Shown: in pieces, positions 9,832 to 22,230 of the stretch
Position numbering within the stretch: position 1 is the first letter of the stretch
Layout: each line of letters starts with the position of its first letter
Origin: Theobroma cacao
Taxonomy: Eukaryota; Streptophyta; Magnoliopsida; Malvales; Malvaceae
Assembly: GCF_000208745.1 (NCBI RefSeq)
Contig: NC_030856.1
Coordinates: forward strand, 18,370,202-18,434,201
DNA length: 64,000 nucleotides
Direction of reading: 5' to 3'
Program-made: the position numbers and the translations under genes
Notes under the pieces: model-generated
Told to the model about the DNA's origin: nothing
Seen by the model: only the letters and a program-made list of their open reading frames with translations
Database searches by the model: none

Positions 9832-10621
9832 TGGAGGTGACAACAATCGTACTTGGTTAATGGCAATCAATCCAAAAGTCACTTATCTTTATAGGTAGTA
9901 ATTATCTTTATTAGGGAAAGAGAATGGAAATGTTTATAAATCTATGGATTTAGATGTTTGGAGTATTATATTAGATGGTCCTCATGTCCCATATAAAAAA
10001 GTAGATGACAAATTACTAATTAAGACTAGAAATGAGTGGAATGATAAAGAAAAGAAATTAATTCAAATCAAGTCAAGGAATACAAAATTGGATTACTTAA
10101 ACATGACTACGAGCTATTTAGGATGAGAGAAGATGGGTCTATAAATGAAATGTTTGTGAGATTTACAAACATTGTTGGTGGTTTAAAGGCTTTAGGGAAA
10201 GACTTTCCCAATGCCCACCTTGTAAAGAAAATCCTTTATATAGCTTACAAAAATCTTGGAGACCTAAAGTCACAACTATAGAAGAGGCTAGAAAACTAAA
10301 TTATTTTAAGCTAGGGGAGCTTATGGATTCCCTCAACATTTGACACTTAAACATGAGAATGAGAGAGAATAACCTATGAAGGAAGAGGTCAAACAAAATG
10401 GTTAAACCTTTAAATCCTTAGTTGTGGAAGATGAAAGAAGCACTAAAAGTGAGAGAAAAAATAAAAAAGATATGGCTATGTTATCTAGAAAGTTCAATAG
10501 GTTCATGAAACAAAACTATATAAATAGGAAACCTACTAAGAGGGATGTGCCTAAAAAGGAGCAAACAATAGATCACTTGATATGCTTTGATTGCAAGAAG
10601 TTGAGACACACCAAATATAAA
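9832..10621 (+). pseudogene. gag: Copia-like gag, first part (split by element B)
   Basis: From the ATG at 9832 the reading, with frameshifts, follows the UBN2-type gag of Ty1/copia elements. MDLDVWSIILDGPHVP (from 9944) is followed by RNEWNDKEKKLIQIKSRN. In another frame come FRMREDGSINEMFVRFTN and GLKALGKDFPNAHLVKKIL (10120-10240), then MAMLSRKFNRFMKQ (10470s). It reaches the zinc knuckle CFDCKKLRHTKYK at 10580-10621, whose last Cys is on the other side of element B at 50648. At least two frame changes and several stops make it non-functional. Confidence 0.8.
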
Positions 10622-11011
10622 TGTGAAACCTCAACCCCTATAGGCTTATAACGAGGCATAGGCGTAATAACCCGAGCTAGGGGTAGTTTCATCATTTCTT
10701 CTAATGAGTTCCCAAAAGGAAGTTTTCTAATATTTAAGGTCTAAATAAGCATAAGACAAAATAAATGATGTATAATGATGAAAACACGAAGAAAACTAGG
10801 TGTGGTAATAATTTTTGTAATAGGGGTAAAATGGCCATTTTGCACTCCGAGTTAAAATTTTTAAGTTTTCATAAATTCGAGTATATTTAGACCATTGTGG
10901 ACTTGGCCTCAGTGTCAAAAGAGTAAAAAGATTTCACAGAGGATTGGAGAAGAACAAGCTCATTGGCCAAGGGCATTTTCGTAATTTCAAGTGGAATGGA
11001 TAAGCTTGAGC

Positions 11012-11019
11012 TATAAATA
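11012..11019 (+). promoter_or_regulatory. TATA box of LTR-alpha
   Basis: TATAAATA in the context GAGCTATAAATATCTTTTTC. The same box and context are at 37521-37528 (3' LTR of B) and 43160-43167 (alpha LTR in F). Transcription would be expected to start about 30 bases downstream, in the CTTCCAGCAGC pyrimidine-rich tract. Its conservation across copies supports a promoter role. Confidence 0.65.
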
Positions 11020-11870
11020 TCTTTTTCTTCCAGCAGCTTCTTCATTCTCCAATAACTTATTCTCCTTCTTCTTCTTCCATCTCACGTTGCTTCCATCCTC
11101 CATGGAAGCTTGATATGAAACTTTCACAACTTTCTCTCTCTAGCTCTAATTTTCATACCTTTGTGCCCTTTTGACTAGAACCCTTGTGCTCTTTCACTCT
11201 CTCACTTAAAACCCTCAAAAAGTCCTTGTTCAGCACTTTCTCTCACTAGTTAGAGGTTTTAGAGAGAGAAAGAGAGATTTTTCACATTTGTTTGGAAGCT
11301 ATTGGAAGAGAATTCAACTATAAAGAAACCTTAAGGTGAGTGATGAACTAGGCTTGGTTTTAAGTTGTTGATAATGGCTAGTAATTGGGATTATGAGCTG
11401 TTTTATTGTTGAGTTGTTTACTCATTTTTAGTGTGATTAGAGAAGTGCAAGGAATAGCCATTTGATATAGTTGGAAGCCAATTAGGAATGACTAGTAAAA
11501 TTTGAATTAGAAACTAGCTTTTGGAGTGATATTAATGTAAATTGGATTGGTTGTGATGTTGTGTGTGTATAGGTTCCAACAAGGCCTCACATGTCCATTT
11601 GGAGTATTAGTTGAGGTTAGAGTCAAGCAAAAGAAACAACAAGACCGGCGAGTGAACTTGCATTTCAAAGTATTTTTGGAAATGTGAATGTGCTTGCACA
11701 AGACATTAAATGATTTTATCAAACTTTTCTTAAGAATGGGTGCCTTAGGAACAAGCCCTTGATAAATTATCTTTGTGTTGTGATACGGCTATTATGGGTT
11801 CATATACTGCAACATTATGTTGATATATATATTCATATGAATATATTGTTGTGTAATGATATTGACTCGA

Positions 11871-11998
11871 CTATGTGCTAGTAGGGAGTGCGCATAAGCC
11901 GATGATGACCTGGTTATGTGCGAGTAGGGAATGCGCATAAACCGATGATGACCTAGCCATGTGTGAGTAGGGAGTGGACATGAGCTGATGATGATGGG
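11871..11998. repeat. 43-bp minisatellite in LTR-alpha
   Basis: Three units of about 43 bp begin at 11871, 11914 and 11957, each with a core like ATGTGCGAGTAGGGAGTGCG and ending in GATGATGACC. The same three-unit array is at 43998-44126 and 49311-49439. Confidence 0.9.
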
Positions 11999-12212
11999 AT
12001 GGTGTGCATGATGATGATGGGTATATATATATAGACATATGTAAATATGTGTGTTATAGGAAGTTTATGAGTAATGGTATATGGTTATAATGCATGTTAA
12101 ATTTGGCATGATGAATCTTGAGAAATTCCCATTTTCTTGCAAATTAGTCTTTATTCCAGCACCAAATGGATTTTTGTGTAAAAGAGGCCCCTTTTTCACT
12201 TAGGTGCCCTGT

Positions 12213-12568
12213 TTCTCGCTGCAGCGAGAATGCTTTCTCACTGCAGCAAGAAACATTCTATTTTGGCAATAGAAAACTCACTGCAGCGAAAATAAATCTC
12301 GCTGCAGCGAAAATAAATCTCGCTGCAGCGAGAAACTCTCGGGTTCTGGTGCAGTATGTTCACTTTGATGAAGATTTTGACCACCTTCCCTTCTGAACTG
12401 GGAAAAGTGGTAAACATCAAAGTTGTAGCCCTGCCTCTTAGCTTTTTAATGGTTGAAAATTAAGGTCAATTAAACTTCTGTAGCTAGAGATATACCAAAA
12501 AATTGAAACACATGCAAACTAGTACTATTTCTCGCTGCAGCTAGAATGAACTTTGCTGCAGCGAGAAA
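12213..12568. repeat. Palindrome array in 5' LTR of B
   Basis: TTCTCGCTGCAGCGAGAA, an 18-bp perfect palindrome, stands at 12213-12230. Four variants follow up to 12335 (for example TCACTGCAGCAAG and CTCGCTGCAGCGAAAATAAAT), and two more lie at 12530-12568. They are separated by 15-30 bp of A-rich spacer; about 200 bp of ordinary LTR sequence splits the two groups. Confidence 0.9.
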
Positions 12569-13238
12569 CATTCTATCCTACATGCTACCTTATTCAGTTG
12601 TTGACATATTTTCACCCATTTAACTTCATGGATTGATCATGGGTTATTTCAACACTATGAGGTTATTAATCAAAGTTTGAAATGAGGGTTTTTAGTAAGA
12701 AATTAAATCAATTGCATTGTTTTTGAAACAAGTGCGTCATGATTTGCAAATTCTTCCTATTGATTGCTTGTTTTCTTCTTATGTTCACTCATTGAGTTTT
12801 ATACTCATGTTTTCAGATTCGAAGGCAGTTGGGACCTAGATTGAGTCGCACACATATGCTCGCTTTCTTGGTTGGTATTGTGGCATTTCAGTCGTTGTAT
12901 CCTCACCCACGGTCACTCTGCTGACGGTCAAGAGTTGTATGCTTGTGTATACATATAAGTAATGTAGACCACTCAAATTCATGTTAGAAAAATCAAATAT
13001 GTATATTTGATTACTGATGCCATTATAGGCTGGTAAACGAGTAACATTATTTTAACATAATACGAATGTGAGTATTGGGTTACTATAAAATGTTATTGAA
13101 ATATTTATAATTGAGAGTTGTAATATGTGGTTTTAGAATGATGATTAGGTTTGCATAAAAAGGCTTGCTTGGGCTTTGTGGGCTATGCCCATTAGGCCCA
13201 TGCACCGATCATGGCCTAGTATTTGGGCTGTGACAAAG

Positions 13239-13251
13239 TTGGTATCAGAGC
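13239..13251 (+). other. Primer binding site of element B (Met-tRNA)
   Basis: TTGGTATCAGAGC, three bases after the LTR end, is the standard plant initiator tRNA-Met complement and the best-preserved example in the stack. Confidence 0.9.
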
Positions 13252-15839
13252 TCTAAGTTTAGTCAAGTCCTAGGGATTTTTGTGTCAGTCAACAAAGTTG
13301 TCGGAGTTAATGTAGAGTCTTGCCTATGGTTTGTGACTGCAGCACAAGTCATGAATAAGAGGCTATATGAACTCCTATTCCTAGCAACCTACGCTCTTGC
13401 TAACATTATGTAAAGGTTATAAGTGGTGCCATTGTTCGGGTTTGAGATGCCACCCGAGACACAAACAATTATTGAAAAGATTTGTAAGCAAATGCTCCTA
13501 ATGAAAAGCCAATATAATGATATATTCGTCTGACTAAGGATGGAGGAAGGTGGAGCTAGATTGTTAAGTCTGTAATAGTTTATTCATTTTGTGGCATTAT
13601 GATTTGAACCCATGGTTAAAAAAAAATTAAAAATCAAAATTTTGGAGACTATGATTGTATTTGAGGTCAATATAGGGAGGATGCACGATAATGGTAATAA
13701 GAGCTGTATTTTGACTGGAATGAATAGTTATTGTTATGACTCACTTGAGGTTTATAAATTTAAGTATCGAGGAAAAATGTAAACCAATGTTTATGTGCAT
13801 GAAGGTAAGTGCACTGTGTTAATTGAGCTTGACATGCCCCTATAGAAATGGTGTGGCCTTTTGAAATATTTTATAAGCGTATAAGTGTTGAATATGTATA
13901 TAGTAGCTTAAATGGAGTTGGTTTTGATTTCAACTAAGTGATTGCGAGATTCCAAGGCTTGGATTGAATTATTGTGGTTTATGGTTATAATTGCATCAAT
14001 TAGCTCAAGGGTGAAAATCACAGATTATTATAATTGATGTATGGTCATGAAGTAAAAGGCTAGTAAATGATCTACTCTAAGGATGAACTTGAATTTTGCT
14101 ATGCTTAGTGTGGAGCCAAAGGATTAAAGGACTAGATATGGATTTAGTAGTTTGAAATAAACTGACATGGAAATGACAAATTTAGTCTAAGTGCCATATG
14201 GAGTTCTATATGAAGATTAATATATGAATTGCTTTGAAGGTCAATTTAAAAATATATTTGGTTCAATATGCAACCTATGATGTAAATGATTTGTCTTGAA
14301 TGTGACTTCTCCAAAGGTAAGGGACTTAAAACATGTGGATTTTCGGATATGCTCTAAGAGGAAGTTTCTGCATCTTAAGCTTAAGAAATTTTGATCTTAT
14401 GACTGCAAAGGCAAGATACAAAAAATTATGTGAATTGTTTATCTTATGGATGTAATTGGTTAAGAATTGATGAGTAAAGTCAAGATCTCAGCACTAAGTG
14501 GTGTACAATTTGATATATGTGTATCTAAGAGTAAATTTGGAGATCATTGCTTAATCAATTTGCACTGAATGTTATGGTAAAGGTATGTGAATGCTAGTAG
14601 TGAAGTATGCCCAAAGTGAGATATGTTGAGAGTAATGTTTCGATTGCAAACTTGTGATAGAAAGCTAGTTTTGCAAATTGTTGTTTTTATGACCATGAAA
14701 AATATGGAGGTTATCAATATGTAGGCATACACTTGGAGTTGTATATCTTGTGATCCCCATGCATCATATGGAAGGAGATATCCCATAGGGGAGTTTATCT
14801 TGATTTATGGTTACATGGCTATAGGCTTGGCATGAGACTGAGAATGCCTTGGCATAAATGTGGAATGTATTGTGAAAGGTTAAAAAGCCACATATACCTT
14901 AACAAGGTCAATAACATGAATGAGGGGGAAATATGGATGTTGATATGCTGAGCATAAAGAGCTTAAGGATAATTAATGCAATTATACTAAGTTAGATGGT
15001 ATGATCTGAACTAAGAACACAAACACCTTGGGAGATTTTAAAATAATGTCCAGTGGGGTCAGTGAGCTAAAGTGTTATTGGGCATACAATGAACGATTAA
15101 AGTTATGAGTGGCTTTAAAGATAAGCCTTTGATTGATTAAGTTTTCAATGGAACCCTATTAAAGGAAGTGTTTAAGTGTTTTGGAAGTGTATGGAAAAGC
15201 ATAAGAGAATATATTAGCTTGACTTGCTATAAGAGGTCGAAATTGGATGGCCATGAGTGGCTTGTGAACAATCAAGCAGTGTAAAGTATGTGCTCATAAA
15301 GGGAGCTATGATTAGTAAATAAAGGTGGAAAGTTTAGAATTTCATTGTCATAGTTATTTTATTATATTTTGTATTATATGATATAACGTAGAACATCAAT
15401 GATAAGGTTATGTTCATTGCTTTAGGCCTTGAACTGTAACATATGGACATGTATCCACCTTGTGGATACCCTGATGAGATACATTCGAAAGACTTTTCAC
15501 AATGAGAAAACATTAAAGCTCAAAGAGCAAATGGCTATATAGTCAAGTTGGGCTCGTGAATGACATGTCACATAAGTATGAAGATATGATACAAGCATAA
15601 GTATACTTGGAAATACTGGTTTGAGGCAATGATTATCCTACTGTTTTGTGGACCCGATGAGGTTCTGGTCTCGACATAATTGTAAACGCAAAGCAAAAAT
15701 TGTGAAATGTGCTTCCCCACAAGTTCCAATTTATTTTGAGTAACTATCAAGATAAAATGCTTGATAGGGATAGTGGAACGTTGAATTATACTTCAAATGT
15801 TGAGAAAAGGAGGGTGACATGGTTTGATTAAATGATACT
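13252..15839 (+). mobile_element. Internal region of B, first part (LARD-like)
   Basis: A leader contains MPPETQTI at 13447, a remnant of a gag start. After it come 2.4 kb with no recognisable protein domain. The sequence aligns to the internal region of element D over at least 13340-14560 against 30140-31340, and again at 14650-14750 against 31460-31550. A shared landmark is GATAGAAAGCTAGTTT. ORFs here are short and unlike retroelement proteins. The region is interrupted at 15839 by element C. Confidence 0.75.
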
Positions 15840-18788
15840 TGTAAAACCCGACCCTATAAACACCATATCATGACATACATGCACTGAGTAGCATGTTATT
15901 ACGCTAAGAAAGCACTTCAAAATAGACGAAACCCAGTATTGTACCTAACGATACACTTGAGTTGATTTAACCTCAAACTAGTTCAAATAGGAATCGTAGG
16001 ATGAAATTTAATATTATGCAGTCCAAGAATGACTAAAAATGATTGTTCGGAGTTCGAGGGTGCATTTGGGGTAAAATGAAAAATTTCGATGTTTAGGGGC
16101 AAAATCGTCATTTTACCACCTAAGATAATAATTTGATCATGGAGTAAAATTTTTGACCAAGATTAACTATTTGGAGTATAATTTAATGATAGGAAGTGAA
16201 AAATTTCAATTCCAGCAATTGTAAGAACATGGGGGCAAAACGGTAATTTTGTCATTTTGGGGTAAAAATCGTAATTTTCACCACCCAAAACTTGTCAAAA
16301 TCATAGGATTTATTTATTTTTGGTATGAATAACTATGGTATGTTAAGTGGTGAAAAATTGAAGTTTAAAGGATGAAATTTTAAAAACGGACCGACGAAAA
16401 AGTGACACATGGCATTTTTTTATGAGTTAATATTTTTTTAATGAAAAGTCAGCCCATTTAAACCCCATATTAAGTGCTGGCCGGCCATAAGGAAAGAACA
16501 AGATAGAAAATAGAGAGGAAAGGAAGAAAAGAGAAAAACAAAGGAAAACTAGAAAATTCAAAGGGGAAATCGCGTTTTTCTCCCGTTTACGCGTCTAACG
16601 GTAAAATTTTTCGACTTTAGCTAAATTTCTACCTTTCCTATGCCTTTGTTTCCGTTTAGCATGCTTGAGGAGAGAGATCAAAAAGTGAATCCAAGGGCTG
16701 GCCGAAATTCATGGTGGAGGAATTTGAAATTTTTAGGTTTTGATTTTTAGTTAAATTGGTAGTTTTAGTTAGTTAAATGTGTATAGAAATTAAATTGGGC
16801 AAGAAAGCATGAAATTTTCACAATACCCATCCTTGGATGAATATTCATTGATGTACAATGATGATGAACTGATTTTTATTCTAAGAGAAATGAAGAGAAA
16901 ATGATGAAAAATTGTTAAATGTGATAGAAAAACAAAGTGAAAAATTTACCGAGTTAATGTCCCATTTTTGACCGAATTTTTCAAGAAGGAAAGTGAGCTG
17001 ATTTTGGTGATTTTAGAAGGTTATTGGCTGATATTTAATGGTTAGAAATGTTGGAGAGAAAATGGGACAATTTAGAGTTAAAATGGAACGCGTTAGCAAT
17101 TTAACGGGTAAAGTGCTAAAAATAGGTTAATACCGCGTTTAAGCCATTTTAGGCTATTGCATTTCATACCATGCATTAGTATAGGATTTAAGTCAATTAT
17201 ATAGTGATTCAGCATCAATGTGGTGAATTGTGTAAATTTTGTAATGTGTTTAGGAGGATAGCCTTCCGGTAAAGGCAAGGAAGTAATACCCGACGAATAG
17301 TGATCGGGGTACCTAAAAATCAATTAATTTATACAAATCGTGAGTAAAGTTATTATTATTGTAAATTATCTAGAGTTTATTTTTAAATGCTCTTTATGTA
17401 TTTTATGAAGTGAAAACGAGATTAAAACGAGATTTTTGAAGTTTTAGAAATAAATGTGACAAATAAAAATATATTGTGCTGATTATGAAATTGAGTAATT
17501 GGAGGCTGACAATTATTTTGAAATATATATTTTCCTATGAATGGCTTATGAAATATGAGTATAGGTGGCTATATTTGATAAATTGCATTGGGAATTTATG
17601 TAAGCTATTTTTATTATGCAGGCTGGGTAAATAAATAAAAGCCACGTTATACTGTCGAAATTTTATTAAAATTGGTGGGTTTAGTCACTACAGTGACGAG
17701 CTTTCGTAGACTGTCTATTAGAGGGGCACGGTAAACCCGGTTACATAGTTACTCCTGTTGTAGAGGGGAGGAAGGTAACTTCCGGGGTAGTATTAGAGCT
17801 CACTTCACGTCGAACCCCCATGCGAATGTGTAACTCGGCCAACGCCAAGGAACGACTTGTTTTAAAAATAAAAATGTGTTTCACATGTAAATATCATAAC
17901 AACCTTGGTGGACTCGGTTAGATGCCTCGGCCAAGGTATCCCCTAGGATTAGTTTTGGCTTGAGCCTTGTTTTTAATAAAAGACATAAGCCTTAACAACT
18001 GTTTTGGTAAATTACAAATATTTTATGGTTTAAGAAATAGATTGAAAACATTATGAAATGGTTTGTGATTTGTTGTTTGAACTTGCCCCCATTTTACTCG
18101 CTTTTAGATATTTATGATAATGTTTGTTTACTCATTGGGATTGCAAAATCTCACCCACCTTCTTTCCAAATAATTCAGGCCTGTGGTAGCTTGTAGATAC
18201 CTTATTTTGTCGAGGATTCCAGTTGACATCTCTATCTCACAGACAGTAGGTTACTATCACCAACACTTGGTGTATTTAAGGGCCACTTGTCATTGTAATT
18301 ATTATTGTACATTATAACTTTGTAAATTATAGTATGTATGAATTTATTTTGTTCTCACGCTACAAAAATTATTTATGTACAGTTCTATAAAAATTATTTT
18401 ATAAGAAAATGAAATATATTATCAAATATTTTTATTTAGTCTAGTTAGCCAACTTTTCACTCTAAATGAATGATTTAGATTACAAAAATTTATTTTAAAT
18501 CGGCAGTGGATATTTTCTACCATACGTTGTATTTTTATCAAGTTTCGAAATTTTTGATAAAAATAACCAAAATACCCTTGTGTGGCGAAATTTTTTTTTT
18601 TGATTGTTTTCGATCTAAAATAGTTACTATTCTCTTAAAACTCGATATTTAGTAACTATTGCTCACAAAGGAGGTGGAAAACTGATGCAAAAGCCTTGCG
18701 CGGTTTCGGTGGATATATTGGGTAATGAAAGTTTACCAAGACTTCGTGACGGTTGTCATGGGCCCGAGGGAGGCTCCGGGTCATGACA
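15840..18788 (+). mobile_element. 5' LTR of element C (LTR-beta, complete)
   Basis: 2949 bp, TGTAAAACCCGACC to GGGTCATGACA. A TGGCCGGCC-like sequence near 16480 precedes a purine-rich AGAACAAG/GAAGAAAAGAG tract. A conserved block with CTCGGCCAACGCCAAGGAACG lies at 17836. The start is shared with 23808 and with the antisense copy ending at 41308. Confidence 0.93.
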
Positions 18789-18794
18789 ATTCTA

Positions 18795-18807
18795 TTAGTA
18801 TCAGAGC
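18795..18807 (+). other. Primer binding site of element C
   Basis: TTAGTATCAGAGC begins six bases after the LTR end and differs from TTGGTATCAGAGC by one G-to-A change. Confidence 0.8.
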
Positions 18808-18985
18808 TTTCGGTTTAAAAGTTTATGGTTTTGAAAGAAGTTTTTGATTTTAAAGTTGTTGGATTTAAAGTTATTTTAAAATAATTTACAATGTCAATGT
18901 GGCCCAGTTAAGATTAGTTAGTTGCATGTAGTTGCATATAAGCCTTAAGTCATCTAAACTAATTCTGTTCTTTTTGTAGATCATT

Positions 18986-20339
18986 ATGCCTCCTCGATGT
19001 GAGCTACCACCTATCACTAGATCTACCGGTAGGGGAAGAGGTCACCCCAAACAAAGTCGACCGGATTCCATAGAAGAGGAGTCAGTTGCGTCTTCTTTTA
19101 GAGCAGTTCATATTACTAAGTCTACGGATATTCCTGTACCTCTTCCACCAGCTGCTGCTACTCCTGGCGTACCTGCCATGACACCCGAGGCAGCTCAAGC
19201 ATTAGTGACTTTTCTCGCTGCTCTTACGGGCCAAGCTCAGAATAGTCCAATTCCACCCGCTGTTTCCCCTATAACAGCCCTAGTACCACCACATCCTATT
19301 CCACCCCAAACACCAGACATCTCCATTTCTAAGAAATTGAGGGAAGCTAGACAGTTAGGTTGTGTCTCGTTTACTGGTGAGTTGGATGCGACCGTAGCTA
19401 GGGATTGGGTTATTCAGGTATCGGAGACACTGACAGATATGGGATTAGATAATGAGATGAAATTGAAGGTGGCTACACAATTACTTGAGAAGAGAGCCTG
19501 TACCTGGTGGAATTCAGTAAAGTCTCGCTCTCCTGTACCGCTGACTTGGACGGATTTCCTCTAAGAGTTCGATGGTCAGTACTACACCTATTTCCATCAA
19601 AAAGAGAAAAAGAGAATTTTTGAGTTTGAAACAAAGGAACATGACTATTGAGGAGTATGAAACTCGTTTTAACACGCTGATGCTTTATGTACCTGAGTTG
19701 GTGAGATTGGAACAAAACCAGGTAAACTACTTTGACGAGGGACTTCGTATTGAGATACAAGAGCATATGATAGTGACTGGCAAGGAGTCGTATAAGGAAG
19801 TTGTGCAGATGGCCTTACGGGCTGAGAAGCTCACCACTGAGAATAGATGAATCCGAGTTGAGTTCACAAAGAGAAGGAATCCACCTAGGTTCCTGGGTCA
19901 ATCTTCAAAGATAGGTAGAGATTTAACATCTACTGCAGGAAGTACTACCTCAGCGTCTGTGGCATCCACTAGACCTCCATCTCAACAGTCACAGCTGAGA
20001 TCTTCTAAATTTGATCGACTAGTGAGGAGTAATCAAGGAGGGACTTCAGGAGGATTGGACAGATGTCGTAATTACGGAGGATTTCATGTTGGGTCATGTT
20101 GAAAGCCTGTAACTTGTTTTAAATGCAGCCAACAGTGGCATATCAAGAGAGATTGTCCTCAGTTGAGACGAGGTATAGTAGCTACTTCTACTCCTCTGAC
20201 TCGTCCTAGTATACCGCAGAGAGGCACTTCGGGATCACAGTCCAGACAGGGCCTAGTGATATGGTCAGGCATGGGGAGTAATACCCTAGAGCAGCCATCT
20301 TCCAAACCGCAACCCTAGATTTCGACCAGGGTTTTTTCA
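18986..20339 (+). pseudogene. gag: gag of element C
   Basis: It starts MPPRCELPPITRSTGRGRGH and continues with a proline/alanine-rich linker, then the retrotransposon capsid domain (FTGELDATVARDWVIQVSETL, LEKRACTWWNSVKS; then NMTIEEYETRFNTLMLYVPELV in another frame). A CX2CX4HX4C zinc knuckle, CFKCSQQWHIKRDC, is at 20115-20156; a more decayed cysteine cluster precedes it. Stops at 19562, 19848 and about 20101 each fall where the family has Gln or Arg. A frameshift lies near 19610. The Met at 18986 is chosen because it follows the leader and matches the gag start of the antisense fragment at 57526. Confidence 0.88.
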
Positions 20340-20765
20340 GTGACTTATGATGAAGCCCGAGTTTGACCTAGCATAGTGACAAGTACTATGATTGTGTTTG
20401 ATAGAGATGCACATGTTTTGATAGATTCAGGCTTTGATAGATCATACGTGAGCATATCATTTGCATCATTCTGAGATACGAACCTGTCACCATTAGAGGA
20501 AGAGATTATAGTGCATACTCCTCAAGGCGAGTGGTTAGTAAGAAATACGTATTATAGAGACTGTGGTATTAAAGTTAGGGAAGAAAAATTTATGGGTGAT
20601 TTAATCCCTTTGGAGATACGAGACTTTGATTTGATCTTGGGTATGGATTAGTTGTCCACTCATCGAGCAAAGGTGGATTGTTTTAAGAAAGAAGTGATTC
20701 TTTAGAGTTTAGAGGGAGCAGAAATTGTATTTACGGGGGAGCGTCAAGTATTACCATTTTGTGTA
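20340..20765 (+). pseudogene. Protease region of element C
   Basis: In one frame it reads VLIDSGFDRSYVSISFAS, the retropepsin D-S-G block (20424-20432), with the following Ala-Thr-His replaced by Phe-Asp-Arg. Later comes DFDLILGMD followed by a TAG at 20648-20650 where a Trp is usual. It shares the frame of the RT, so only substitution stops, not frameshifts, interrupt this part. Confidence 0.8.
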
Positions 20766-22230
20766 ATGTCAGCCCTCAAAGCTTTGAAATTGGTGCGAAA
20801 GGGATATCCGGCATACTTGGCTCACATGATTGATATATCGAGGGAGGAACCTAAGTTAGAGAATGTCCCCATAGTAAGTGAGTTCCTAGATGTATTTCTT
20901 GATGAATTACCGAGACTTCCTCCCGATCGTGAATTAGAATTCACCATTGACTTACTTTCGGGTACTACCCCTATCTCTATTCCTCCATATAGAATGGTTC
21001 TGGCAGAGTTGAAGGAGTTGAAAGTACAATTGCAAGAGTTAGTGGACAAGGGTTTTATACGTCCTAGTACATCTCTGTGGGGAGCACCGATTTTATTTGT
21101 GAAAAAGAAAGACGGTACACTTCAGTTATGTATAAATTACCGACAGCTTAACAGAATGACCATTAAGAACAAGTATCTGTTGCCGAAGATTGATGATATT
21201 TTTGATCAATTACAGGGAGCTACAGTGTTTTCTAAGGTTGATCTGAGGTCTGGGTATCATCAGTTGAGGATTAAAGAACAGGATGTACCTAAGACAGCGT
21301 TTAGGACTCGATACGATCATTATGAGTTCTTGGTCATGCCTTTCGGGTTAACTAACACACCAGCAGCTTTTATGGATCTCATGAACAGGGTGTTCCACCC
21401 TTACTTGGACAAGTTTGTTATTGTGTTCATTGATGACATCCTGGTTTACTCGAGAGATAATGAGAAGCATGCTGCCCACTTACGTATAGTATTACAGACT
21501 TTGCAGGAAAGACAATTGTATGCAAAGTTTTTGAAGTGTGAGTTTTGGTTACAAGAAGTGGTATTCTTGGGACACGTAGTATCGAGAGTTGGAATATATG
21601 TTGATCCCAAGAAGATAGAGACAATTTTACAATGGGAAAAACCTAAGACAGTGACGAAGATTCATAGTTTCCTCGGATTAGCCGGTTATTATTGGAGGTT
21701 TATTCAGAGGTTTTCCTTAATAACAGCTCTTTTGACTTGTTTAACTCATAAGGGAGTTAAGTTTGAGTGGGATGATGTTTGTGAGAATCGATTTCAGGAG
21801 CTAAAGAACCGGTTAACCTCCGCTCCCGTTTTAACACTTTTTGCGAGTGGTAAGGGATTTGTGGTGTACAGTGATGCATCTAAGTTAAGGTTAGGGTGTG
21901 TGTTGATGCAGGATGAGAAAGTAATAGCTTATGCTCCTGACAGTTGAAGAAGCATGAAGCAAATTACCCTACCCATGATTTAGAGTTAGCAGCAGTGGTG
22001 TTTGCTTTAAAAATCTGGAGGCATTACTTGTATGGTAAGCATTGTAGGATATTTACGGATCACAAGAGTTTAAAATATTTGCTCACTTAGAAAGAGCTTA
22101 ATTTGAGGCAAAGGCGATGGTTGGAGTTGATAAAAGATTATGACTTGGTGATAGACTACCATTCGGGAAAGGCGAATGTTGTAGCTGATGCCTTAAGTCT
22201 AAGTCTTCATCGTCTTTAGCCGCACTTCAG
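20766..22230 (+). pseudogene. pol: Reverse transcriptase-RNase H of element C
   Basis: A 393-codon open stretch (20766-21947) covers the whole RT. Readable blocks are [79 protein letters not shown] and [11 protein letters not shown], with both catalytic Asp at residues 223-224 (21432-21437). The connection domain ([16 protein letters not shown]) and RNase H start ([19 protein letters not shown]) follow. A frameshift near 21945 moves the rest of RNase H ([30 protein letters not shown]) to another frame, with a TAG at 22088. The RT core is the best-preserved coding sequence in the window. Confidence 0.92.

Larger units (their letters stand above)
10622..13235 (+). mobile_element. 5' LTR of element B (LTR-alpha, complete)
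   Basis: This is the most complete alpha LTR, 2614 bp from TGTGAAACC to GGGCTGTGACA. In order it holds a TATA box (11012-11019), a pyrimidine-rich leader with CTTCTTCTTCC, (GA)n/(CT)n-rich sequence near 11245-11280, a 43-bp minisatellite (11871-11998), ATG repeats, and two palindrome groups (12213-12335 and 12528-12568). It ends in the conserved block with GGCCCATGCACCGATCATGG. It pairs with the split 3' LTR at 37131-37604 and 48535-50642. Confidence 0.92.

Noticed and set aside
11871..11998. CRISPR-like regular repeats (43-bp units)
   Set aside because: Units are directly adjacent with no unique spacers, and the context is a plant LTR. It is a minisatellite.
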